This document shows positions 1 through 7,794 of a stretch of DNA of 57,301 bases, piece by piece (positions within the stretch are counted from its first letter, which is position 1; each line of letters opens with the position of its first letter). The notes beneath the pieces are model-generated. The model was not told the origin of the DNA. It saw only the letters and a program-made list of their open reading frames with translations, and did not search any database. Source of the stretch: an uncultured Lachnospira sp. (GTDB taxonomy: Bacteria; Bacillota; Clostridia; Lachnospirales; Lachnospiraceae); assembly GCA_944381165.1 (NCBI GenBank), contig CALWKC010000017.1, positions 1-57,301 of the forward strand, given 5' to 3'. Both the position numbers and the translations under genes were made by a program.

Positions 1-373
1 TTTCAGGGCGTCCGTTATGCTCTGCACAGCGTCCGCTCTGAAACGCATCGGAGTCCGCTGAGCTCCGCAGAATGCAATTATTGCGGGAATATATCCGTTT
101 CAGGAGCTGGTGCTGAAAAAATACAAGCCGGATGAGCTTGTAACTCCGCAGACGCCGCCTGTGTTTATTTTTGAGACAGATGACGATATGACTACGCTTG
201 CCGATAACAGCGTTTGTTTTTATATGGCGGCAAGAAAAGCCGGAGTCAGCGCAGAACTCCATATTTTCAGGACCGGGGGTCACGGCTTCGGGCTGGGTGA
301 TGACAACACCCAGACAGGAGGGTGGAAAAAACTGTTTGTTAATTGGGCGAGAGGTCTTGGAGTTTTGTTATAG
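1..373 (+). pseudogene. Decayed alpha/beta hydrolase (esterase-like), 3' remnant
   Basis: The frame ending at 373 reads from 62 and resembles the C-terminal third of BD-FAE/acetyl-xylan-esterase-like alpha/beta hydrolases. A TPQTPPVFIFETDDD stretch holds the usual acid-residue region, and RTGGHGFGLGD holds the catalytic histidine. In the same frame an opal stop lies at 59-61. The stretch between the IIAGIYP-like strand and the TPQTPP motif is much shorter than in the family, so internal sequence appears to be lost. Bases 1-58 contain a scrambled echo of the nucleophile region in another frame. A GTG at 110 could start an 87-residue peptide, but without a nucleophile it would be inactive. The family call is fairly sure. 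Pseudogene status is likely, but the upstream part lies outside the window. Confidence 0.6.
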
Positions 374-441
374 ATAGAGAAATAACGCGATTGAAAAAGG
401 TCACAAAGTCTATTCAATTTTGTTAGACAGTATTTTTTAAT

Positions 442-487
442 ACTGCTGTTCTACGGCTGGTTTGCAGCTTTGGAGCAGCAGTTTTTT
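442..487 (+). terminator. Possible rho-independent terminator
   Basis: A 7-bp stem (ACTGCTG at 442-448, CAGCAGT at 476-482) encloses a long loop and runs straight into six T residues. It would end transcription of the hydrolase remnant. The long loop makes it weak. Confidence 0.4.
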
Positions 488-500
488 AATATATTGATGT

Positions 501-539
501 ATGTGCTATTTTTTACAAAAAATGTGCTAATTTTTACAA
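501..539 (+). repeat. Tandem 18-bp direct repeat, 21-bp period
   Basis: Positions 501-518 and 522-539 match at 17 of 18 bases (ATGTGCTAWTTTTTACAA). The 21-bp period, two helical turns, places both copies on one face of the DNA, as for dimeric response regulators. A TATAAT box follows at 567-572. Confidence 0.6.
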
Positions 540-840
540 TAGAAACAAAAATACTAAATATAGGTTTATAATATTAACATAAATTTTATGAGGAGAATTT
601 TGACATTGACCTCTTTGTTCGTGAGCCTGTGATGTATGATAAAAAATTAATGATATAGTTGAGCTTCAAATTAAATGATATGGATTCATAAATCTTGATT
701 GTTTATTGCTATAAAAAAGAAATTAATCATATAATCCCATGTAGGTGACAACAATATAGAAAGCTTGGAGTAAATAAAACTGTCCTTGTTATATTATAAA
801 AATGTCACAGAAACTGTCCTGTTTCGGTCAAAACCAATGA

Positions 841-860
841 TAAAATAAATATTTATTTTA
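841..860. repeat. Perfect 20-bp AT-only palindrome
   Basis: Bases 841-860 equal their own reverse complement (half-site TAAAATAAAT). It sits about 115 bp upstream of the small secreted-protein gene at 976. It may be an operator, but AT-only palindromes also arise by chance in AT-rich DNA. Confidence 0.5.
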
Positions 861-900
861 ATATAAAAAAGGGAGCTGCCTAGTGAAAAGAGTTTTTATA

Positions 901-941
901 TACAAGATTTGTGTTTATGCACACTTCACATAAATCTTGTA
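901..941. repeat. 10-bp inverted repeat upstream of gene at 976
   Basis: TACAAGATTT (901-910) and AAATCTTGTA (932-941) form a perfect stem with a 21-base loop that contains a further GTG/CAC pairing. It lies in the probable leader or promoter region of the 976 gene. Confidence 0.55.
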
Positions 942-975
942 TGCAAGAGAAACGTGTGCAGAAATGAGGTTATAA

Positions 976-1374
976 ATGAAGAAAAGATGTTTTAAAAGTA
1001 TTATGTGTTTGTTTTTATCAATTATTATTTTTGGGATTACACCGGAATCTGTGTTTGCTGAATATAATGAAACAGTAAGTAATGCAGCATATGCAGGGTC
1101 TACACGTTTTCAATATTCTTTACATATGGAGAATTTTTCAGCATATGCATATTTAGATGCAGATTATCAATCTGAATTATATTTATGTGGATATGTTGAG
1201 GACAGATTAGGGGACTATTTCAACAACACATACACATTTTCTGCTGGAGACCAATGGGGATATAGCATAGGTGCAGGAAGAGAAACGGCATATTTAACAT
1301 GGCAGTCACATGCTGAGTATAGAGTTGATTCTGAAGATGGAGGTTGCTCAACATCTCTTAATTTGCATGAATAA
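976..1374 (+). CDS. Small secreted protein of unknown family
   Basis: I do not recognise this 132-residue protein. It begins with a clear signal peptide: basic residues 2-7, a hydrophobic core at about 10-22, and a probable cleavage site after VFA near residue 28. The mature part of about 104 residues is rich in Tyr, Ser, Ala and aromatic residues, has two cysteines (in LCGY and GGCSTS) and no transmembrane helix, so it is probably released or wall-bound. A weak GAGGT site precedes the ATG. The gene is visibly more AT-rich than the housekeeping genes and is flanked by palindromes, which suggests acquisition by transfer. No neighbour explains its role. Confidence 0.6.
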   Translation: MKKRCFKSIMCLFLSIIIFGITPESVFAEYNETVSNAAYAGSTRFQYSLHMENFSAYAYLDADYQSELYLCGYVEDRLGDYFNNTYTFSAGDQWGYSIGAGRETAYLTWQSHAEYRVDSEDGGCSTSLNLHE

Positions 1375-1451
1375 ATATTGTTCATATTAGTAAGGATAAG
1401 TGTTAAATATATATTAGCGATTATTCTGGTTATGGTCTTTAGCCTATTTGT

Positions 1452-1490
1452 CATGGTTTAGTTTTTCGTGTTGCGAAAAACTAAACCATG
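1452..1490. repeat. Perfect 17-bp stem-loop
   Basis: CATGGTTTAGTTTTTCG (1452-1468) pairs perfectly with 1474-1490 around a 5-base loop. No T tract follows, so it is not a classical terminator. It could be a terminator scar, an RNA-stabilising hairpin or a mobile-element end. Confidence 0.75.
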
Positions 1491-1500
1491 AGAACAATAA

Positions 1501-1521
1501 ACCACCAGCTATGTGGGTGGT
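1501..1521. repeat. Small imperfect hairpin (ACCACC/GGTGGT)
   Basis: ACCACC at 1501-1506 pairs with GGTGGT at 1516-1521. Hairpins of this CCACC/GGTGG kind occur at the ends of IS200/IS605-type elements. No transposase is nearby, so this can only be called a possible remnant. Confidence 0.4.
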
Positions 1522-1556
1522 AAAGTAAGCTTTATTTATATTGGGGAGGAATATTT

Positions 1557-2732
1557 ATGCGTAATCATAAAAAACAAATAATCATTACATCAGCAATAAT
1601 TTTGACAGCGGCTATTATTTTGTCGCTGTTTTTTGTTATTAAAAAAAATAATACCGATATAAAGCTTGAGATTAGAACATCCGAATTGGATGAGCAGAGT
1701 TATTGGAATCCTGATATACACGGAATTGCGAAGGCGGAGAACGGATATTACTATTTGACAAGAGACAATATGGTGATAGTCTTAAAATACTTTGACAAAC
1801 AAATAAATACGGCTGTTCCCGTATGCGCAAAGGCTGAATGTACACATACTTCAAAGGACTGCAATGCGCGTTTTGACATGGAGGAGTATCTGAACGCTGC
1901 GGTTTATTATTACAGAGATAATATCTATATGGTAAAGGTGTCAAACGGCATGGCAAGGCTTGTTTGTATAAAAAGCGACGGAAGCGAGAGAAAGGAAGTC
2001 GCGGATATTTTTGCGAATGACCTTGTTTCGTCAATTTCTATGGTGTTTCATGGCGATTATGTGTATGCTTATGACCATTTGGGGCATACGGGAAGTGGAA
2101 AAAGCGGCAAGGAGATTATCAAAAAAATAAATATCTACAACGGAAATTCAGAGACTGTTTTTGAGTATGAGGGAACTGACTGTGCGATTAACGGGGCAAA
2201 AAGCTTCGGTGATAAGCTGTTCTTTAAGGTTTTCGGATATTCGATAGATAAACAGACATTAAAGGCAAAAATGGATTTTAAGCTGTACTGTTATGATTAT
2301 AATACAGGCGAGAGCAGCAGGGTTTCAGATATGAATATAGCTGATTATTACGTTGATTCAGAGATGGGAGTTTTGTATTATTTTGTTATCGGAAAAGGTT
2401 TATATTCTCAGAAATTAAACGGTGAAAATAATAAGCTGTTATACGCCGCAGACGAAAATATGGTTTCAGCGGTACTTTCCTATGACGGAAAGTATATTTA
2501 TATGGGAAACGGCGGCATAGGCAGCACTGCCGATATTACTAAAAGTGTTGAGCGGATGGTACTTGTGCTTGATACGGAAGGAAATATTGTAAATACAATA
2601 ACTTTGGGAGATGAGATAAATAATCTGTACTTCGGGGATGAAAATTATTTATTCGTGACAATCGAAAATGAGCTTGCCTATATTGATAAAAGTAAAATAA
2701 CGGAACAGCAGACGTGGAGTATTCCGGAATAA
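1557..2732 (+). CDS. Membrane-anchored beta-propeller-like protein
   Basis: This 391-residue protein has one N-terminal membrane anchor (about residues 7-28) and a long extracytoplasmic part. That part consists of repeated short strands with Tyr-rich DN/GDY/GKYIYMG turns, as in beta-propeller proteins of the DUF5050 kind often found in clostridia. A cysteine cluster C-x4-C-x-H-x4-C lies at residues 90-102 and could bind metal or form disulfides. No catalytic motif is visible. A strong GGGGAGGA site lies 7 bases before the ATG. It precedes an unknown protein and a large ABC-2-type permease on the same strand, but strong hairpins separate them, so they may not be one transcript. The fold call is tentative. 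Confidence 0.6.
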   Translation: MRNHKKQIIITSAIILTAAIILSLFFVIKKNNTDIKLEIRTSELDEQSYWNPDIHGIAKAENGYYYLTRDNMVIVLKYFDKQINTAVPVCAKAECTHTSKDCNARFDMEEYLNAAVYYYRDNIYMVKVSNGMARLVCIKSDGSERKEVADIFANDLVSSISMVFHGDYVYAYDHLGHTGSGKSGKEIIKKINIYNGNSETVFEYEGTDCAINGAKSFGDKLFFKVFGYSIDKQTLKAKMDFKLYCYDYNTGESSRVSDMNIADYYVDSEMGVLYYFVIGKGLYSQKLNGENNKLLYAADENMVSAVLSYDGKYIYMGNGGIGSTADITKSVERMVLVLDTEGNIVNTITLGDEINNLYFGDENYLFVTIENELAYIDKSKITEQQTWSIPE

Positions 2733-2746
2733 TACATCGTAAGCTA

Positions 2747-2792
2747 TTTTTATTCTATAGGAAAGCTCTTTGAACTTCCTATAGAATAAAAA
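2747..2792. terminator. 17-bp hairpin after 1557-2732, bidirectional terminator-like
   Basis: Bases 2747-2763 pair perfectly with 2776-2792 around a 12-base loop. The stem has T's on one side and A's on the other, so it could stop transcription in either direction. Confidence 0.7.
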
Positions 2793-2809
2793 TGCTCCGC
2801 AGGCTCGCA

Positions 2810-2849
2810 GAGGCGCGGAAATGTAATTATTCTTACGAATCCGCGCCTC
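2810..2849. repeat. GC-rich hairpin of an intergenic module
   Basis: GAGGCGCGGA (2810-2819) pairs with TCCGCGCCTC (2840-2849), with a nested GTAA/TTAC stem inside. Together with the flanking hairpins it forms a chain resembling those at 34470-34574 and 55876-55980. Confidence 0.6.
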
Positions 2850-2854
2850 GCGAA

Positions 2855-2878
2855 AGAGTTCGCCTGCGAACTCTTTTT
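2855..2878 (+). terminator. Rho-independent terminator
   Basis: AGAGTTCG (2855-2862) pairs with CGAACTCT (2867-2874) around CCTG, followed by a T tract to 2878. The sequence before and through the stem resembles bases 43334-43364. Confidence 0.75.
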
Positions 2879-2966
2879 ATGCAAAAAATATACCGGTTTT
2901 TGCAGCCTTGCGGCTTAAAAATTTTTATTAAGTAAAAATGAAGCGGGACTTTTTAAAATAGAAGAG

Positions 2967-3434
2967 ATGCCTGAGAGAATTTCCAATAAAAGCACGTTAA
3001 GGCGGCAGTCAAGTACTAAAGAAGGATATGCATACGGCAGATTAATATTATATACAGGTGAGCTTGCAAAATATGAAAATATTAAGTCAATTGAATATAG
3101 TCTTGAAAACTGTGTGGGAAGTTTTATGGACACAAAAGAGGTTGGCGAAAAGTTAAGCGTTAAAGAGGCAATTATGTCTACTGAGAGTATTCCGTATATT
3201 CTGGAGGGCGGCTCGCAGGAAGACGTATATTTTTCAGTGTATTATTATTATGACCTGTCACACAGCATTAACGAACAAACGAAGGAAATACAGGAGTGTG
3301 TTAAGCATTTAAGGATAACGATGAAAATAAATTTTGACGATGGAAGCTCTAAGACGGAGGAATATTCTGTTCTATATAAATCGGAGACGTCATCTGAGTT
3401 TTCTATGATGAGATTTTGCCGTCTTGAAAAGTAA
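2967..3434 (+). CDS. Hypothetical protein, possibly N-terminally truncated
   Basis: This 155-residue protein is not recognised. It lacks a signal peptide or membrane segment. Its composition is acidic with many Tyr, Ser and Glu residues, and the second half looks like beta strands (YFSVYYYYDL, LRITMKINFDDG). A GAAGAGA site precedes the ATG at 2967, so it can be translated. The upstream 30 bases contain another ATG-led fragment that stops at once, which raises the possibility that a longer secreted protein lost its N-terminus. It ends 32 bases before the permease gene, with which it is probably co-transcribed. Confidence 0.45.
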   Translation: MPERISNKSTLRRQSSTKEGYAYGRLILYTGELAKYENIKSIEYSLENCVGSFMDTKEVGEKLSVKEAIMSTESIPYILEGGSQEDVYFSVYYYYDLSHSINEQTKEIQECVKHLRITMKINFDDGSSKTEEYSVLYKSETSSEFSMMRFCRLEK

Positions 3435-3466
3435 TAATTAAAAACGGCAGCAGGGGGAGGTGCGGT

Positions 3467-5722
3467 ATGGAAGAGTTTCGACGCGTGTTTAACAGAAAAT
3501 TTTTAATTTTGTTTGCGGGGGTTATTCTGTTAAATCTCGGGCTGTTTGCGTACCGTCAGACAGGCGGGCAAAGCATTTCGGAATTTATTTTTGAGAGCCG
3601 CGAGCGCGAATGGATCGTGCGGTATTACAGCAGCTACGATAACAGTACAGCGGTGAAGGTTATACAGAATGATATTGAGCTTATACAGAATTACAGAAGG
3701 CAGACAGACGCAAATGAAAATACATATACTCAAAATGAGTTGCCCAATAATGAGAAAAGTGCTGTATCAGAGGAGCTTTACGAAAACAATGAGTGTCTTA
3801 AAAGATACGTCGGTCTGATTTCATGGCAGCAGACTGTGTTTTTAAACGTGCTGAGAGAAGTGAGCACTCATGCGGATTATATTGCCGGCTATTCGGACAG
3901 TATAAAGCAGATACAGCTAAATGCCAAACAGCTGACTAAGTATTCTATTTTCGCCGACGAGAGTTCGTTTTCATATAATAATATAATAAAAACAGCGTCG
4001 GATTTTGAGAGGGCGTCGCAAATAGAGCTTTTTCTTGTAAATGATGCGGCGACAGAAAATTTTGTGTCGTATTATTACATTTTTTATCTCTCGCTTGGGT
4101 TAATGGTATTTATTCTATATGAATTATTTATGGAGAGAGAAAACGGAATGTGGGAGATGGTGCACAGTGCGGGAAGCGGGCGCTTAAGGCTTGCAGCTGT
4201 GCGGCTTGGGATTATTGCAGCGGCTTCGGCTGTCATAACGGCAGGTCTTTATTTTTCAACCTGTCTGCTTTCATTTATATTATATAAAGGCTGGAATTCC
4301 CTGTCTGCGCCTGTTCAGACGATACATGAATTTTCAAAGTTTACGCTTCCAATGAGCCAGTTTGGCTATATTTTATATAATTTTGCAGTTAGCGCTGCCG
4401 CAGTATTTGCGCTTGGCACACTGCTGTGGATGATATTTGTCCTGTGCAGAAAAAGAAACCATGCTCTTATTGCTGCGGGGCTAACAGTCGGACTTGAGGT
4501 GTTCCTTTACCAGAATATACAGTCACAGAGCATATACGGGATTTTAAGGCAGATAAATATTGTGCGTCTTATGAAAATAAATGAAATTATAAGCACATAT
4601 GCCAATCGCGGCTGGGGGAGCTTTGTTGTGTCGGAAACTCAGCTTTTGGCTACTGCTCTGGTGGTTGTGTTCACTGTTTCCGCATTGTCTGCGGTGTGCG
4701 GTACTGTATACATGAGACCTCAACAGAAAAAGTCCGTTCTGGCTGTAATTTTTGACAGGATATGGGAGGGTTATCAGCGTATTCTGGCGGTAGCGGTGAT
4801 TACCGCAAAAGAGTTTCATAAGTCGCTAATCACTGCCAGAGGAATTACCGTTGCGCTTGTTATATTTTTAATAACAGCTTATTTTGTGGGCTACGGAAAA
4901 ATGACGTTCTCAGACAGCGCAAAAGACAGAGATGAAATATATTTGAGTCAGGGCGGAAAGGAGTATACTCAGATTGAAGAAATGGTGTCGGAGAGAATTG
5001 ACGATTACAGGGTGGCAGTGCTTGCGGCACAGGAGTGCAGTGAGCGCTACGATAACGGGGAAGCGTCTCTTGAGGAGCTGACTGAAGCGTCAAATACAGT
5101 ATTTGCATATTCTTCGCGTCTGGGTGCAGTGTCAGAATTTCAGGAGAAGCTGACATATCTTGAAAAAATAAGGACTGAATACGGCATTGACGGATATATG
5201 ATTTCAGACAGGGGATATGAGGAGATTTTCGGAAAATATTCAAAAGTGCGTGAGCTTGTTATCCTTATTGTGCTGTCGGCAGGAATTGTGCTGATTATTT
5301 CTGAAAATGCGGCAATAGAGCACAGAACGGGAATGGAGAACATAGTGCGCTCGTCATGCAGGGGGAGGAGCTGGATACAGAAAAAAAGATTTGTTTCGGG
5401 GCTGATTCTCACTATAATTTTATTTATTGTAATTTACGGATTTGACATTGCAAAAATGTATTCTTATTACGGAATGCCGTATCTTGATGCGCCGTTGATG
5501 AGTCTTACATTTATGGAGGGCTGTTTCCTTAACGGGACCATAGGAACATGGATATTTTTAAGGCTGTTGGTTAGGTTTGTTTATGTGCTGGCGGTATTTG
5601 TGCTTTCATATATGTGCGGAAAAGCTTTCGCAAAGAGAAACGGCCGTGCGGTTTCATTTCTGCTTGCGGTTGGAGTAATTGCTTCGGTTGTGCTGTTTGA
5701 CAGCGCGGGGTGGCTGCTTTAG
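3467..5722 (+). CDS. Large ABC-2-type permease-like membrane protein with duplicated halves
   Basis: This 751-residue polytopic protein has a first membrane segment at about residues 12-28, then an extracytoplasmic region rich in coiled-coil-like heptads (about 35-200), then a block of membrane helices. From about residue 445 the pattern repeats. Each half has the motif E-x-GM-x2-V-x-S-x2-GR just after its second helix (ERENGMWEMVHSAGSGR and EHRTGMENIVRSSCRGR), so the chain looks like two fused, diverged ABC-2 modules. Such proteins export peptides or lipids or confer resistance, using a separate ATPase. No ATP-binding protein is present nearby. A GGGGGAGGTG site lies just before the ATG. The substrate is unknown. 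Confidence 0.6.
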   Translation: MEEFRRVFNRKFLILFAGVILLNLGLFAYRQTGGQSISEFIFESREREWIVRYYSSYDNSTAVKVIQNDIELIQNYRRQTDANENTYTQNELPNNEKSAVSEELYENNECLKRYVGLISWQQTVFLNVLREVSTHADYIAGYSDSIKQIQLNAKQLTKYSIFADESSFSYNNIIKTASDFERASQIELFLVNDAATENFVSYYYIFYLSLGLMVFILYELFMERENGMWEMVHSAGSGRLRLAAVRLGIIAAASAVITAGLYFSTCLLSFILYKGWNSLSAPVQTIHEFSKFTLPMSQFGYILYNFAVSAAAVFALGTLLWMIFVLCRKRNHALIAAGLTVGLEVFLYQNIQSQSIYGILRQINIVRLMKINEIISTYANRGWGSFVVSETQLLATALVVVFTVSALSAVCGTVYMRPQQKKSVLAVIFDRIWEGYQRILAVAVITAKEFHKSLITARGITVALVIFLITAYFVGYGKMTFSDSAKDRDEIYLSQGGKEYTQIEEMVSERIDDYRVAVLAAQECSERYDNGEASLEELTEASNTVFAYSSRLGAVSEFQEKLTYLEKIRTEYGIDGYMISDRGYEEIFGKYSKVRELVILIVLSAGIVLIISENAAIEHRTGMENIVRSSCRGRSWIQKKRFVSGLILTIILFIVIYGFDIAKMYSYYGMPYLDAPLMSLTFMEGCFLNGTIGTWIFLRLLVRFVYVLAVFVLSYMCGKAFAKRNGRAVSFLLAVGVIASVVLFDSAGWLL

Positions 5723-5740
5723 CATCAGAAAGGGGTACAT

Positions 5741-5846
5741 ATGAAAAAATCAGAAAAATACATCTTATAACGACTGGCACTGGGTATTTCAAAAAAATGC
5801 AGTTTCAGGGGAGTGGGAATATTTAAGCGACGGCTATGGAGTGTAA
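5741..5846 (+). pseudogene. Internally deleted copy of the gene at 7795-8226
   Basis: The first ten codons match the start of the 7795 gene and then reach a stop. From 5751 the DNA matches 8131-8226 at about 90 of 96 bases, through that gene's stop codon. Relative to the intact copy 326 bases are missing, and the join falls at GAAAAATA, which occurs in the intact gene at 7807-7814 and again at 8133-8140. This indicates deletion between short direct repeats with a frameshift. The ribosome-binding region is also conserved (AAAGGGG versus AAAGGGA), so the unit was duplicated with its leader. Confidence 0.85.
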
Positions 5847-6345
5847 AATACTGCAAAGCACAGCTTACAGTATGGAATAAGATGATTCCCATACCGAAGG
5901 AAAAGTACAGAACAGTAAAAAAGAAATATAAAGATTTGTGCGACGCCGGAATGTCCGATTTCTGCCACAAAATATCCGATTTCTGACAAGGATGTTGATT
6001 AATGTTTATAAGTTGATATTATTAAGGCAGAGATAATAATACTTTAGTATTATGACAGGAACGTGAAGTTTTAATAATATATAGGAATTGCGGCTGGAGA
6101 AGTTTTATTATGTCAAAAAATTATCTTTAAGGCTTGCTTTACGGTTTATAGTTGTGAGGTCTGTGTTTGTACTTTACTGTATAAGCGGTAAAGTAACTTC
6201 AATAAAGAAATATTAGTGCTGTTCGTTTATGTTTTTTTGGCGTAATTGCTTGGCGTTTGACAGTGCGCGATAGATGCGTTAGAGAGTAAAGGTATTTGTT
6301 GACAAAGGTTATGATTATTTAATTAATAAGAAATGGAGGGATTTT
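5847..6345. other. 499-bp AT-rich non-coding stretch
   Basis: No gene is supported. It holds small hairpins at 6036-6053 (ATAATAC/GTATTAT around TTTA) and 6170-6195 (ACTTTAC/GTAAAGT core), widely spaced ATATTATTAA/TTAATAATAT arms near 6016 and 6074, and promoter-like boxes before 6346. It may be decayed coding DNA following the pseudogene at 5741. Confidence 0.55.
6257..6285 (+). promoter_or_regulatory. Promoter-like boxes upstream of 6346
   Basis: TTGACA (6257-6262) is followed after 17 bases by TAGAGA (6280-6285). A second TTGACA lies at 6299-6304, but its -10 region would be poor and too close to the start. The first would give a leader of about 55 bases. Confidence 0.4.
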
Positions 6346-7209
6346 ATGAAATGTTGTTTGTTTAAGAAAATGGTTGGAGCGATTTTGTCGTGTGTTATCA
6401 TAATGACCTCTTTATTAGATACTTTTGGGCAAGGAAAGACATTGAATAATGAAATAAAAGATGAAAATAAATATGTTTTGTATACAGATGTTATGTTAAA
6501 TGGACAAGAAATAGATGACGAGGCAGAGTGTATTTTCAGAGAAATGATATATTCATCTGGTTTGTTTATTGATAATATGCAGAATACTTTATTTATGCTT
6601 GCTGAAAATGAAAATGTGTCGGCGTATTATGTTGACCCAAATAAACAAACATATAATCACATTGTATCATATATAGAAGAAGATGGTGAATTAAAAGATG
6701 CCTATACGGTTATTAGAAGAAGTGTTGCTACAGGACGAACAGAAGAATTGAAGAATACCAGTATAATGGGTTTTGTTATAACTGTAAATTTTGATTATTA
6801 TTATCCTGGTAATAATGGCTATAAAGACCCATATTATAAACACGGAGCATTATCTGTAAAGACAGCCTCAAACCCAATGATAAAATCTGTGGGTAATTTT
6901 AATTGTGTATATGTTTCGAGAGGTATAGAAACAGATAGTGAAGGAAACTGGAGCGGAAATCATATAGAAGCTGTTACCAGAATAACAAGAAACTCTTTAA
7001 ATTATGGACAGACAATAACATCAAATTCAAGTAATGTGGGAAATCCATATATAGCAAAAAATGGAAGTTCGGTAGATTTTGGAGTCGCATTTACAGGTGT
7101 GGCATATAGGTTTACATTTGGCGGAAGAGAGTATACGGATTATAAAATAATTTGCTATGATGAGGCATGGTATCTTCCTGATTTTGATGATTTTAACTGG
7201 GGATTTTGA
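6346..7209 (+). CDS. Secreted protein of unknown family
   Basis: This 287-residue protein is not recognised. A hydrophobic stretch at about residues 9-26 after KCCLFKK looks like a signal peptide or anchor. The rest is soluble and rich in Asn, Tyr, Ser and Asp, with a possible repeated-strand region from about residue 140 (KHGALSVKTASNPMIK, NFNCVYVSRGIE) and an aromatic, acidic C-terminus. A GGAGGG site precedes the ATG closely. Base composition is clearly more AT-rich than most of the window and resembles the 976 gene, which suggests transfer. It ends 25 bases before the DUF2500-like gene and may be co-transcribed with it. Confidence 0.55.
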   Translation: MKCCLFKKMVGAILSCVIIMTSLLDTFGQGKTLNNEIKDENKYVLYTDVMLNGQEIDDEAECIFREMIYSSGLFIDNMQNTLFMLAENENVSAYYVDPNKQTYNHIVSYIEEDGELKDAYTVIRRSVATGRTEELKNTSIMGFVITVNFDYYYPGNNGYKDPYYKHGALSVKTASNPMIKSVGNFNCVYVSRGIETDSEGNWSGNHIEAVTRITRNSLNYGQTITSNSSNVGNPYIAKNGSSVDFGVAFTGVAYRFTFGGREYTDYKIICYDEAWYLPDFDDFNWGF

Positions 7210-7234
7210 GTGTTATTAGGAAGGAGGTAATTGT

Positions 7235-7642
7235 ATGGTAGTGAGAGAGCGTACTACGGGACAACCTGCATGGCAGTTTCCAATATGGATACAGATTATA
7301 GCATTTATAGTTTTAGCTGTTGCTGTCATATATTTTTTAGTTGCTGTTTACAGACATTTTTTGAAAAATATAATAGGAAAAAAAGTTAAGGTTAAGGCTT
7401 GCCTTGTTTCAAAGGTAGAGGAACAATATAAAGAGGTTAAAAGCAGTATGCGCAGCACAGGTATTCCAAGTCCTCAGAGCGGATTTATATACGGAAAGAA
7501 GGGGACGGCATACAGGCTGTACTTTAAGACAGAAAAAGGGGATGTTCAGCTTGACGTAACTAAGGAAATATTTGACAGAATTGATGAGGGAAGCATTGGT
7601 ATTTTGGAATATAAGGGAGATTATTTTTATTCATTTAAGTAA
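7235..7642 (+). CDS. DUF2500-like single-pass membrane protein
   Basis: This 135-residue protein has one N-terminal membrane helix (about residues 18-40) and a soluble C-terminal domain. The pattern of that domain, YRLYFKTEKGDVQLDV then IFDRIDEGSIGILEYKGDYF, fits DUF2500-type small membrane proteins, whose role is unknown. An AAGGAGGT site lies well placed before the ATG. It follows the 6346 gene closely and may form a small operon with it. No catalytic residue is evident. Confidence 0.6.
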   Translation: MVVRERTTGQPAWQFPIWIQIIAFIVLAVAVIYFLVAVYRHFLKNIIGKKVKVKACLVSKVEEQYKEVKSSMRSTGIPSPQSGFIYGKKGTAYRLYFKTEKGDVQLDVTKEIFDRIDEGSIGILEYKGDYFYSFK

Positions 7643-7794
7643 CAAAATTGAACGCAGATATAATATGAAAACAGTAAATATTATAACAGAGATTTGTTTT
7701 TTGTATTCAACGCAAAAACCGGAGTACATAAAATAGGAAGCAGGCTTTATACGTTATTACTGATATGTAGGAATTGAGCCGGAAAGGGACGTAT

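Larger units (their letters stand above)
374..975. other. 602-bp AT-rich non-coding stretch
   Basis: No convincing gene is present. It holds the hairpin at 442-487, an 18-bp direct repeat at 501-539, a TATAAT box at 567-572, a repeated 10-mer AAACTGTCCT at 777-786 and 811-820, an AT-only palindrome at 841-860 and an inverted repeat at 901-941. Short frames such as 588-632 (14 codons, ATG then AGGAGA) and a 26-codon open stretch ending near 655 look like decay products rather than genes. Confidence 0.6.

Noticed and set aside
588-655. Small peptide gene after the direct repeat
   Set aside because: A 14-codon ATG frame (588-632) and an overlapping 26-codon open stretch without a clear start exist, but neither has supporting features. 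They are kept only as part of the non-coding description.
976-1374. Lactococcin-972-type bacteriocin
   Set aside because: Size and secretion fit and a large permease is nearby, but the family's sequence pattern is not visible and the usual ATPase is missing.
7643-7794. Small gene in the gap (ATG near 7664, 23 codons)
   Set aside because: There is no proper ribosome-binding site and no recognisable product. It reads as decayed coding sequence.
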